Assembly: GCF_000817785.2 (NCBI RefSeq)
Contig: NZ_JTCM02000019.1
Span: forward strand, 1-64,000
DNA from: Hassallia byssoidea VB512170
GTDB lineage: Bacteria; Cyanobacteriota; Cyanobacteriia; Cyanobacteriales; Nostocaceae
Length of the DNA stretch: 64,000 bases
Reading direction: 5' to 3'
The notes beneath the pieces were generated by a model, which was given only the letters and a program-made list of their open reading frames with translations, had not been told where the DNA came from and made no database searches. Numbering within the stretch: the first letter of the stretch is position 1; every line of letters begins with the position of its first letter. The position numbers and the translations under genes are program-made. This document shows positions 53,025-60,670 of this stretch, one piece after another.

Positions 53025-54101
53025 TTACGCTAATGCGGAAGCTTGAGGTTTAGCAAAAATCATCCTTCCGGCTGAAGTTTGCAAAGCACTGGTGACTACT
53101 ACCCGAATTTCACCACCGACATAACTGCTGCCTTCTTCAACGACAACCATTGTACCGTCGTCGAGGTAGCCGATACCCTGACTGGGTTCTTTACCTTCTT
53201 TGAGAATTTTTAAGTCAATGTAGTCACCAGGTAAATATGAGGGACGAACAGCGTTAACTAAATCGTTAACATTCAAAACAGGCACTTTCTGAACGCTAGC
53301 TACTTTAGACAAGTTGTAGTCATTAGTTAGCAGTGTACCGTTGATTTCTTGAGCAAATCGCACTAATTTAGCATCTACGGTGGGAATATCTTCGTAATCT
53401 GCTGGGTTGATTAAAATGCGATCCGGGTAAGCTTCTTTAATTCGGTTGAGAATTTCGAGTCCTCGTCTTCCCCGCACCCGCTTTAAATCTTTGTTAGCAT
53501 CAGCTACTTGTTGCAATTCTTGCAAGACAAATTGCGGGACGATTATTTGCCCTTCGAGAAATCCTGTTTCTAACAGTGTTTCAATGCGACCATCAATAAT
53601 GCAGCTAGTGTCTAAAACTTTGGTACTGGCAGGTTTTAGTGTTCCTTCCACTACCATTGTTTCCACAGTATTAGGATTAATCAGCCGCAATAAGCCGCGT
53701 CCGTGAGTATCTGCCAGATTCATGCCTGTATAAGCTAGCACGATGCTGCCGACAACGGCGACTAGCGGCTTAATAAAGCCAAAATCTGCCGGAATTGGCA
53801 ACAAGAACAAAGGTGCCAACATTAAGTTTGCTATCAATAACCCAATGACCAAGCCAATGGCACGAGTTAAGATAACTTCTAGAGGCAATTCCCGGATTTG
53901 TGCTTCTAGACGGCGATATCCGGTCTGGAATCGCAAGCCGACTGCACCGCCAATGATTGCCGCAAAAACAGCAACAATGAAGCGTAGAGCCTGAAGATTT
54001 GTAACGCGGTCTAGTGTCACGTAGGGTATGATATCGGTGCTGTAGTACCCTATACCCGCCGCTAAAAGAATGAATGAGAAAATGATAATTGCATCAAGCA
54101 T
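53025..54101 (-). CDS. PIN/TRAM-domain membrane protein (YacL-like)
   Basis: 358 residues. Four N-terminal membrane helices (about 1-25, 38-60, 80-105, 108-128) are followed by a PIN domain (about 160-285) with acidic residues in KVLDTSCIIDGR, FVLQELQQVAD and LLTNDYNLSKVA, then a C-terminal TRAM domain (about 290-350, PGDYIDLKILKEGKEPSQGI). PIN domains are usually Mg2+-dependent ribonucleases; TRAM binds RNA. The target is unknown. The family is widespread in cyanobacteria and Firmicutes. Confidence 0.88.
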   Translation of the reverse strand: MLDAIIIFSFILLAAGIGYYSTDIIPYVTLDRVTNLQALRFIVAVFAAIIGGAVGLRFQTGYRRLEAQIRELPLEVILTRAIGLVIGLLIANLMLAPLFLLPIPADFGFIKPLVAVVGSIVLAYTGMNLADTHGRGLLRLINPNTVETMVVEGTLKPASTKVLDTSCIIDGRIETLLETGFLEGQIIVPQFVLQELQQVADANKDLKRVRGRRGLEILNRIKEAYPDRILINPADYEDIPTVDAKLVRFAQEINGTLLTNDYNLSKVASVQKVPVLNVNDLVNAVRPSYLPGDYIDLKILKEGKEPSQGIGYLDDGTMVVVEEGSSYVGGEIRVVVTSALQTSAGRMIFAKPQASALA

Positions 54102-54353
54102 AAGCTGTGTGGTTTTCCTGCAACTGTGTTAACCGCAAGAGCGCAGTATTTTTTATTTCATCGGTTGGATAAAATCTGAAATATTGACTTACTAAGCGGG
54201 ATTTAAGCAGGGAATATCTGCAATTATTATAACCAAAGAGCTTTATATTCATATTTTTGATCGTTTTGTTGCAATAAATATAAAAAGTTGTAAAAAGTCT
54301 ATTAATTTTCATAGTTTGTAATTATAGGAATAATAATTTAATTGTCTGTAAAA

Positions 54354-55538
54354 ATGGCTGAAAAACTTATTGTTTTTGGAATTCCGAGTTCTGCTTACGT
54401 ACATATTCCCTTTTGCAGACGACGGTGTTTTTATTGTGATTTTCCGGTGTCTGTGGTAGGCGATCGCTTGCGGGGTGAAACATCTGTCGGTATATCTCAC
54501 TACGTTGATGTATTAATTGAAGAAATTGCTGCTACAGCGACTTTTGGTCTACCTTTGAAGACAATTTTCTTTGGTGGGGGGACTCCTTCGCTTCTATCTA
54601 CAGATCAGTTACGGCGTATCCTGGAGGTGATAGAAGAGCGTTTTGGTATTTCTCCAGAAGCGGAAATTTCTATGGAAATGGACCCAGGAACGTTTGATTT
54701 AGAACATCTTCAAGGCTATCGTCGCTTGGGAGTCAATCGGGTAAGTTTGGGTGTGCAAGCATTTGAGTCAGAATTATTGCAAGTTGCGGGGCGATCGCAC
54801 ACTATTACTGATATCTTCACAGCTGTGGATTTAATTCGCCAGGTGGGGGTTCCCGAATTCAGCATAGACTTAATTTCAGGTTTGCCGCATCAAACTTTAG
54901 ATAGGTGGCAATATTCTTTAGAAAAAGCGGTGGCTACAGCACCAACGCACATATCTATATATGACCTTACCATTGAGCCTGGGACTGCTTTTGGTCGTTT
55001 CTACAAACCTGGGGATCAACCTTTACCGACAGATGAAACCACAGTTGAGATGTATAGACTGGCACAGCAAATTTTAACGAGCGCGGGTTACGAACATTAT
55101 GAAATTTCTAATTATGCCCAGCCAGGACATCAATGCCGACATAATCGAGTTTATTGGGAAAATCGCCCTTATTATGGCTTTGGGATGGGGGCAGCGAGTT
55201 ATGTTGAGGGTAAACGCTTTACTCGTCCGCGTAAAACCAAGGAGTATTATTCTTGGGTGGAAACTGGGGGTTTAATTGATTGTGATGTGACTCCAAACGA
55301 GGAAGTTTTGTTAGACACTTTAATGTTGGGGTTGCGTTTGGCTGAGGGTGTGGATTTAGATGCGTTGACTTTTCAGTTTGGGGAAGAGAAGGTAAAGGAG
55401 ATTTACAAGTGTTTGCAACCCTACTTTGAGAAAGGTTGGGTAGAAGTTGTTGGGGGAAGGTTAAAGTTAAGCGATCCCGATGGATTTTTGTTTTCTAATG
55501 TGGTTTTGGCGAAGTTGTTTGAGAAGTTGGGGGAATGA
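54354..55538 (+). CDS. hemW: HemW-like radical SAM heme chaperone
   Basis: 394 residues from the ATG of MAEKLIVFGI; a TTG four codons upstream is an alternative. The radical SAM cluster motif CRRRCFYCDF (CxxxCxxC) near residue 25, FFGGGTPSLL, and the HemW C-terminal domain are clear. The protein resembles oxygen-independent coproporphyrinogen oxidase, but the N-terminal substrate residues of HemN are missing and the CxxxCxxC lacks the fourth Cys of HemN, so a heme-delivery role is more likely. Family size is usual. No operon partner. Confidence 0.9.
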   Translation: MAEKLIVFGIPSSAYVHIPFCRRRCFYCDFPVSVVGDRLRGETSVGISHYVDVLIEEIAATATFGLPLKTIFFGGGTPSLLSTDQLRRILEVIEERFGISPEAEISMEMDPGTFDLEHLQGYRRLGVNRVSLGVQAFESELLQVAGRSHTITDIFTAVDLIRQVGVPEFSIDLISGLPHQTLDRWQYSLEKAVATAPTHISIYDLTIEPGTAFGRFYKPGDQPLPTDETTVEMYRLAQQILTSAGYEHYEISNYAQPGHQCRHNRVYWENRPYYGFGMGAASYVEGKRFTRPRKTKEYYSWVETGGLIDCDVTPNEEVLLDTLMLGLRLAEGVDLDALTFQFGEEKVKEIYKCLQPYFEKGWVEVVGGRLKLSDPDGFLFSNVVLAKLFEKLGE

Positions 55539-55587
55539 ACCACATAGAAATAGAAGTGTAACAGATATACATAGGGATATTGGGCAA

Positions 55588-55695
55588 ATGAGCATGATAA
55601 TTTTAGTAGAAGAAATCGAGCAAGTTTTTCACCGTCTAATTGAAAGGATAAAACAAGATGAAATTAAATTTTTAGATATTGAAACTGACTACTAA
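55588..55695 (+). pseudogene. Short frame, likely 5' remnant of a small gene
   Basis: The frame MSMIILVEEIEQVFHRLIER...KFLDIETDY (36 codons from ATG) stops abruptly. The leading helix and DIETDY pattern resemble the N-terminus of longer cyanobacterial proteins of unknown function, suggesting loss of the remainder. A double-hairpin repeat follows 30 bp downstream and may mark the break. Judged by eye. Confidence 0.3.
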
Positions 55696-55725
55696 GTAGA
55701 TGGACATAAATAAACGCTCCTTAAC

Positions 55726-55782
55726 GTAGTAACGGCTTCAGCCGTTAAAATCCTCAGCGACGAGCGGTAAACCGCTCACTAC
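55726..55782. repeat. Double-hairpin repeat, copy C
   Basis: GTAGTAACGGCTTCAGCCGTT, linker, then GAGCGGTAAACCGCTC and ACTAC. Third example of the two-stem plan with wholly different stem sequence, so structure rather than sequence seems conserved. Confidence 0.7.
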
Positions 55783-55826
55783 GAATACTCCATCAAAATA
55801 GTAATTAATAGGAAAAAGTATTTATT

Positions 55827-56159
55827 ATGAAACTTAAAGAGTTAGAAGCACAATTATTAGCATTAAACCTGACTGAGAAGGCAGAGGCAATACAAATATT
55901 AACTAAAAGTTTAAGCAATGGTTCGCAAGGAATTACCAAAACTCCAGGTGTGTGTGGTGGTGATGCTTGTGTTGCTAACACTCGCATTCCAGTTTGGCTA
56001 TTTGTAAGTTTACGCCGTCAAGGTACAACTGATGCAGAACTTCTAAAGTTTTATCCTTATCTTAGTGCTGCTGACTTGGTGAATGTCTGGGCTTATGCGG
56101 ATGCACACTCTCAAGAAATCGAACAAGCAATCAGAGAAAATGAGGAAGCAACAGTATGA
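55827..56159 (+). CDS. DUF433 protein (antitoxin-like)
   Basis: 110 residues. The core TPGVCGGDACVANTRIPVWL with LRRQGTTDAELLKFYPYL is DUF433, a winged-helix fold that in many bacteria is the antitoxin of a DUF5615 PIN-like toxin. Its stop overlaps an ATG (ATGA at 56156-56159) that opens only a 21-codon frame, so the usual partner is missing or reduced to a stub. A separate antitoxin-toxin pair follows immediately, and may now be served by the same transcript. Confidence 0.8.
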   Translation: MKLKELEAQLLALNLTEKAEAIQILTKSLSNGSQGITKTPGVCGGDACVANTRIPVWLFVSLRRQGTTDAELLKFYPYLSAADLVNVWAYADAHSQEIEQAIRENEEATV

Positions 56160-56224
56160 TTAAGATGCCAATTAAAGACAAATTGATAATATTAAACAAA
56201 GGAAACGCAACCCAAATATAGAAA

Positions 56225-56485
56225 ATGTCTCAAGAATTACGGGAATTAATGAAGCAAGCAGACGCACTCACACCGGATGAACAATTGCGTCTTATCGCCT
56301 ATCTAACACAAAGGCTGCAACGCTGCGAAATCAAGCGCAAACCAAGCCGCAATATTATGGAGTTTATCGGCATAGCGCCTAATATGTTAGGAGGTATGGA
56401 TGCTCAGGAATATGTTACTCGAATGCGACGGGGCGAGTTTCCCGATTTAGAAATTGCAGAAAAGCAAATAAGGAAAGAGGAGTGA
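56225..56485 (+). CDS. Antitoxin-like small protein upstream of the PIN toxin
   Basis: 86 residues. The helical N-terminus (QELRELMKQADALTPDEQLR) is followed by LIAYLTQRLQRC and a basic-acidic tail. This layout is typical of cyanobacterial VapB-like antitoxins; the N-terminal helix would dimerise and the tail wrap the toxin. Its stop overlaps the GTG start of the PIN gene by 4 bp, firm evidence for a coupled pair. Confidence 0.75.
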   Translation: MSQELRELMKQADALTPDEQLRLIAYLTQRLQRCEIKRKPSRNIMEFIGIAPNMLGGMDAQEYVTRMRRGEFPDLEIAEKQIRKEE

Positions 56486-56937
56486 GTATTACAGATAGTT
56501 TACAGGGTGTGACGCGCTTGTTTCTGGACAGTGCGCCAGTAATATATGCTGTTGAGCGAAACCCACAGTATTTACCACTTGTCAGAGTAGTTTTTGAGCG
56601 CATATTCAGTGGTTTGCCGATGGGTGTTGTTTCACCTATTACTTTAGCGGAATGTTTAGTTCAGCCCTATCGTTTGGGACAAAATGAGTTACAGCAAGAT
56701 TTTATTGAGTTGATGACTGATAATCAAAACATTGAGTTTGTGCCAATTGATGACGAAACACTAGCAATCAATGCTGCTGAAATCAGAGCTAGATATAATC
56801 TACAATTACCTGATGCTTTTCAAATTACTGTCGCTTTAGCAGCTGGGTGTGAAGCTTTTTTAACGAATGATGTCACATTTAAGCGCGTTACAGAATTGCG
56901 CGTGTTGGTGTTAGATGATTTTAATACTTCTGATTAA
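56482..56937 (+). CDS. PIN-domain toxin, VapC-like
   Basis: 151 residues from a GTG start. The PIN acidic residues are seen in RLFLDSAPVIYAVERNPQYL (first Asp), PITLAECLVQPYRLG (Glu), LPDAFQITVALAAGCEAFLT (Asp) and NDVTFKRV. Expected activity is Mg2+-dependent cleavage of tRNA or mRNA, held in check by the product of the overlapping upstream gene. Complete and probably functional. Confidence 0.85.
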   Translation: MSITDSLQGVTRLFLDSAPVIYAVERNPQYLPLVRVVFERIFSGLPMGVVSPITLAECLVQPYRLGQNELQQDFIELMTDNQNIEFVPIDDETLAINAAEIRARYNLQLPDAFQITVALAAGCEAFLTNDVTFKRVTELRVLVLDDFNTSD

Positions 56938-56940
56938 AAT

Positions 56941-56968
56941 GGGTGCGTTACACTGCGTTAACGCACCC
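56941..56968 (+). terminator. Hairpin after the PIN gene
   Basis: GGGTGCGTTA pairs with TAACGCACCC (10 bp, 8-nt loop) three bases after the stop. No long T-run; it is also a dispersed cyanobacterial repeat type. Confidence 0.5.
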
Positions 56969-57009
56969 TACAAATTTAACTAATTCTTAATTCATAATTC
57001 CTCACTTTT

Positions 57010-57038
57010 GTACAGACGTTCCAGTGGAACGTCTCTAC
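57010..57038. repeat. GTACAGACGTTCC palindrome
   Basis: GTACAGACGTTCC-AGT-GGAACGTCTCTAC. Family member between the PIN and UspA genes. Confidence 0.75.
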
Positions 57039-57054
57039 CTAACTCCTAACTTTA

Positions 57055-57462
57055 TTAAGGAACAATCAACACCGGACAAGGTGAAAGATTTGTCACGCGA
57101 GTGGTGACGCTATCTGTCGCACCTTCTTCGGTCAAGCCTAGTCCGCGACAGCCCATGATGATTAAATTGGCATTAATTTCATCGGCAACGTCACAAATTG
57201 TAAAGGCAGGGTTGCCTTCTCTTTCGATGGTTTCGGCTTGAATGCCTTGCTGTGAAAATAAAGCTTGGGCACTTTGCAGCAGTTTGGCAACCGCTTCGGG
57301 TGACATCATGGGATCTGTTGTTGGTGCGTCTGGGTTGGGTTCTTCGACGACAGACAGCAGCACTAAGCGACTACCGTACTTTTGCACGATGTTGGCAACC
57401 ACGTCAGCGGCTTCCCGCGCTTCCCGGCTTTGATCGAGTGGAAATAAAACTGTTTTGAACAT
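57055..57462 (-). CDS. Universal stress protein, UspA family
   Basis: 135 residues from the ATG of MFKTVLFPLDQSREAREAAD; a longer frame to 57528 is less like the family. One Usp domain with the Rossmann-like core and C-terminal MGCRGLGLTEEGATDSVTTR. In ATP-binding Usp proteins the motif is G-2x-G-9x-G-S/T; here the third Gly is Asp (DS), so nucleotide binding may be weakened. Divergent from pgk, 90 bp apart. Confidence 0.88.
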   Translation of the reverse strand: MFKTVLFPLDQSREAREAADVVANIVQKYGSRLVLLSVVEEPNPDAPTTDPMMSPEAVAKLLQSAQALFSQQGIQAETIEREGNPAFTICDVADEINANLIIMGCRGLGLTEEGATDSVTTRVTNLSPCPVLIVP

Positions 57463-57552
57463 CTGATTCACCTGCGTAGCCCTTACTCCGGTAAAATCTG
57501 GAATGGCTCTACTTACAAAAAATAACAAAAAGGCGATCGCGAGGTTTGTACT

Positions 57553-58755
57553 ATGTCCAAAAAAACTTTAGCAAATCTATCCGCTTCTGACTTATCCGGC
57601 AAACGCGCTTTGGTGCGGGTTGACTTTAACGTGCCTCTAGACGACAGTGGCAACATTACAGACGATACTCGCATTCGCGCTGCTCTGCCAACTATCCAGG
57701 ATTTAACTCAGAAGGGCGCTAAAGTGATTCTAGTTAGCCATTTTGGGCGTCCTAAAGGCGTGGATGACAAATTACGCCTAACTCCAGTTGCAAAGCGCTT
57801 GTCTGACTTGCTAGGGCAAGAAGTCGTCAAAACTGATGACTCCATCGGTGATGACGTTGCGGCAAAAGTGGGAGCGTTGCAAAATGGACAAGTTCTGTTG
57901 CTAGAAAATGTCCGCTTCTACAAGGAAGAGGAGAAAAACGATCCAGAATTTGCGAAAAAACTCGCTGCAAATGCTGATTTGTATGTAAATGATGCTTTTG
58001 GCACAGCACACCGCGCTCACGCATCTACCGAAGGTGTGACTAAATATCTCAGCCCTTCGGTTGGGGGATATTTGATTGAAAAAGAATTGCAGTATTTGCA
58101 AAGTGCGATCGCTGATCCTCAACGTCCTCTAGCAGCAATTATCGGCGGTTCCAAAGTTTCCAGTAAAATCGGTGTAATTGAAGCCCTACTGGAAAAATGC
58201 GACAAGCTAATCATTGGTGGGGGAATGATTTTCACTTTCTACAAAGCCCGTGGTTTGAATGTCGGTAAGTCTTTGGTGGAAGAAGACAAACTAGAATTAG
58301 CAAAGTCTTTAGAAGCGAAAGCGAAAGAACGCGGTGTTGATTTGCTGCTTCCCACAGATGTAGTTGTAGCAGATAACTTTGCCGCTGATGCCAATTCTCA
58401 AACCGTCAGCATTGACAATATCCCCGATGGTTGGATGGGTTTAGATATTGGTCCGGACTCAATAAAAGTGTTCCAAGAAGCGCTTGCAGACTGCAAGACG
58501 GTGATTTGGAATGGTCCGATGGGTGTGTTTGAGTTTGATAAATTTGCCGCAGGTACAGAAGCGATCGCTCACACTTTAGCCGACATCAGCAAAAAAGGCG
58601 CCATCACCATTATCGGCGGTGGCGACTCTGTAGCGGCTGTGGAAAAAGTCGGTTTAGCCGATCAAATGAGCCACATTTCCACCGGTGGTGGCGCCAGCTT
58701 GGAGTTACTCGAAGGTAAGGAATTACCCGGAATCGTCGCTTTGGATGAAGCGTAA
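57553..58755 (+). CDS. pgk: Phosphoglycerate kinase
   Basis: 400 residues. Transfers phosphate between 1,3-bisphosphoglycerate and ADP in glycolysis and, reversed, in the Calvin cycle. Signature parts: [82 protein letters not shown] and [20 protein letters not shown]. Complete and with normal length. A GCGATCGC-AGG leader precedes the ATG. Monocistronic with a terminator directly after. Confidence 0.98.
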   Translation: MSKKTLANLSASDLSGKRALVRVDFNVPLDDSGNITDDTRIRAALPTIQDLTQKGAKVILVSHFGRPKGVDDKLRLTPVAKRLSDLLGQEVVKTDDSIGDDVAAKVGALQNGQVLLLENVRFYKEEEKNDPEFAKKLAANADLYVNDAFGTAHRAHASTEGVTKYLSPSVGGYLIEKELQYLQSAIADPQRPLAAIIGGSKVSSKIGVIEALLEKCDKLIIGGGMIFTFYKARGLNVGKSLVEEDKLELAKSLEAKAKERGVDLLLPTDVVVADNFAADANSQTVSIDNIPDGWMGLDIGPDSIKVFQEALADCKTVIWNGPMGVFEFDKFAAGTEAIAHTLADISKKGAITIIGGGDSVAAVEKVGLADQMSHISTGGGASLELLEGKELPGIVALDEA

Positions 58756-58771
58756 TCAAGTGTGAAGGATG

Positions 58772-58807
58772 AAGGATAAAGGATGAAAGTTTCATTCTTT
58801 ATCCTTT
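58772..58807 (+). terminator. Terminator-like hairpin after pgk
   Basis: AAGGATAAAGGATGAAA pairs with TTTCATTCTTTATCCTT apart from a two-base mismatch, 16 bp after the stop. A/T-rich stem with short T-run. Confidence 0.55.
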
Positions 58808-58830
58808 CTGTCTTGGCTTAAATTTTAATT

Positions 58831-59463
58831 TTGAATTTATTTGTTGTGGAACCAAAATGGCTGGAATGGGCGCAAAAGTTGAAAGCGATCGCTCAAAATG
58901 GTTTGACTTATTCAGAAAATCCTTTTGATATTCAGCGCTTTCAACAATTGCAAGAAATTACTGCGGAAATTTTATCTTCTTACTCAAATACAGAACAAAG
59001 CTATATTCTGGATTTATTCGCTGGTGATGTCGGCTACGCTACTCCGAAAGTTGATGTGCGCGGAGTTGTCTTTCAAGGCGATACGATATTATTAGTTAAA
59101 GAACGAGTAGACGGCTGTTGGACTTTACCTGGTGGATGGGCTGATATTGGTGATTCCCCAAGTGAAGTCACTGTGAGAGAAGTTTTTGAAGAATCCGGTT
59201 ATTTAACCCGCGCTGTGAAAGTTTTGGCTGTCTATGATAGAGATAGACAAGGACATCCACCTTTTCTACATTACGTCTATAAGCTATTTTTTCTGTGTGA
59301 AATAGTTGGGGGTTCTGCTTCAGCAAGCATTGAAACGGAGGAAGTTGGATTTTTTGAAGAAGATAATATTCCTGAGTTATCTTTGGGACGTGTGACACCA
59401 GCGCAAATTACACGATTTTTTCAACATCACCGCGATCCGAATTTGCCGACGGATTTCGATTAG
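58831..59463 (+). CDS. NUDIX hydrolase with N-terminal helical domain
   Basis: Up to 210 residues. The N-terminal ~65 residues (EPKWLEWAQKLKAIAQNGLT, SYILDLFAGDVGYATPKVDV) match the extra domain found in NUDIX proteins of the ADP-sugar group. The NUDIX box is GWADIGDSPSEVTVREVFEE with Asp at the first Glu position. Likely hydrolyses a nucleoside diphosphate derivative such as ADP-ribose. The start is uncertain: TTG at 58831 or GTG at 58846 (MEPKWLEW); the latter gives a more family-like N-terminus. Confidence 0.85.
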   Translation: MNLFVVEPKWLEWAQKLKAIAQNGLTYSENPFDIQRFQQLQEITAEILSSYSNTEQSYILDLFAGDVGYATPKVDVRGVVFQGDTILLVKERVDGCWTLPGGWADIGDSPSEVTVREVFEESGYLTRAVKVLAVYDRDRQGHPPFLHYVYKLFFLCEIVGGSASASIETEEVGFFEEDNIPELSLGRVTPAQITRFFQHHRDPNLPTDFD

Positions 59464-59580
59464 GGGGAGTAGATATAACTTCAAAGTTATAGTTTATAAG
59501 CAATTTGCTAGCATTATTTTTGATTGATATTCTCAAGTAGTTTTATACTCAATGTCCTTTTGATAATTAGTTGCAGACAA

Positions 59581-60462
59581 ATGACTTCAATTACTCAATA
59601 CAAACAAGTACAGCAGCATCCGAGACTCGGAGTTGAAGTGTTACAGGGTTGTAGTTTGATTAACCTGACAAACTTACAAATACGTGAATTTAAGCAATCA
59701 CTTTGGGAACACGGTGTTGTTGTAGTTAGACAGCAAAATCTTACCGCGTCGCAGTTGGAAGAATTTGCTAGAAATACGTTTGGCGATTTAATGTTTGGTG
59801 GCTATGCTAAGACATTAGATCCGGATATTAGCCCAGATTTACGAAGTCAATATGTGAATATTTTGGGTAATCCAAAAGGACTTGCTCAAGATGTGGTAGG
59901 AAAGTTTGCTTGGCAATGGCATCATGATAAAGATGGCATCCCATGCACAGAGGGACTGGATATGAATGCACTTTATGTGGTGATGCTTTATGGGGTGAAA
60001 GTACCTCCGGAAGGGATGGATGGGCAACCCCATACAACTGAGTTTATCGACATGGTAGAAGCGTATAATAATTTGGATCTTCAACATCAGCAGCAATTAG
60101 AAAAGATGTTTATGTATCATGCGCCACCAATGTTTTCTAAACGTGCTAATACGCAAGTTGATATTCCTCAAAAAATGCATCCAATTGTGTCTACTCACAA
60201 AGTTACTGGTCAAAAAGGATTATATTTAGGTTAAAATACAGCGATTCCTGTCGGTATGGAAGATAAACCATCAGCAAAACATTTTTGGAATGATTTATTT
60301 CAAACTGTTTTAAATTGCACTCCCGTTTATTCTTATGTTTGGCATCCAGGAGATATTATCTTTTGGGACAATTCACAAGTAATGCATAGAGGTACTTTTT
60401 ACGATCCAACAAAGTATCAACGTATTGCATTACGTTTAGGAGTTGTAGATACGCAGATTTGA
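59581..60462 (+). pseudogene. TauD/TfdA-family Fe(II)/2-oxoglutarate dioxygenase interrupted by one stop
   Basis: The gene from ATG 59581 (MTSITQYKQVQQHPRLGVEV) carries the metal HxD in WQWHHDKDG; a TAA at 60232-60234 follows GLYLG. The same frame continues without shift as NTAIPVGMEDKPSAKHFWND and contains the distal His in VMHRGTFYDP and Arg in RIALRLGV. A single base change in a codon such as TCA, CAA or GAA explains the break, so decay is recent, or the base is a sequencing error. The intact product would be ~293 residues. The tail alone lacks the HxD and could not be active. Confidence 0.85.
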
Positions 60463-60499
60463 TGTTTTGAAGAAGTACAGTTTTGTGTGAAATCGTAAC

Positions 60500-60655
60500 A
60501 ATTTAAGGTTGAATTTTAAACGCAGAGGAAGACGCAGAGGTGAATCAGTCGGCGGGGTCGGTTTCCGGAGCCAGCCGCGTGCGCGGGTTCCCCGCGTTGA
60601 GCGGACTGGCGTTCCCGTCGAACTGATGAACCCGAAGGGGACGCAGAGTTTCACT
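60500..60655. repeat. CGCAGAGG repeat with GC-rich insertion
   Basis: AAACGCAGAGGAAGACGCAGAGG is followed by a GC-rich block with nested palindromes (CCGGAGCCAG...CTGGCG, GCGCGGGTTCCCCGCG), then GACGCAGAGTTTC. The block appears inserted into an ACGCAGAG-type dispersed repeat also seen at 4210-4240 and 27160-27240. Confidence 0.6.
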
Positions 60656-60670
60656 ATGAATTAATCTGTA

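Noticed and set aside
60256-60462. A separate 68-residue gene with a dioxygenase-like tail
   Set aside because: It is in the same frame as the upstream part and carries only the distal active-site residues, so it is the tail of the interrupted TauD-type gene.
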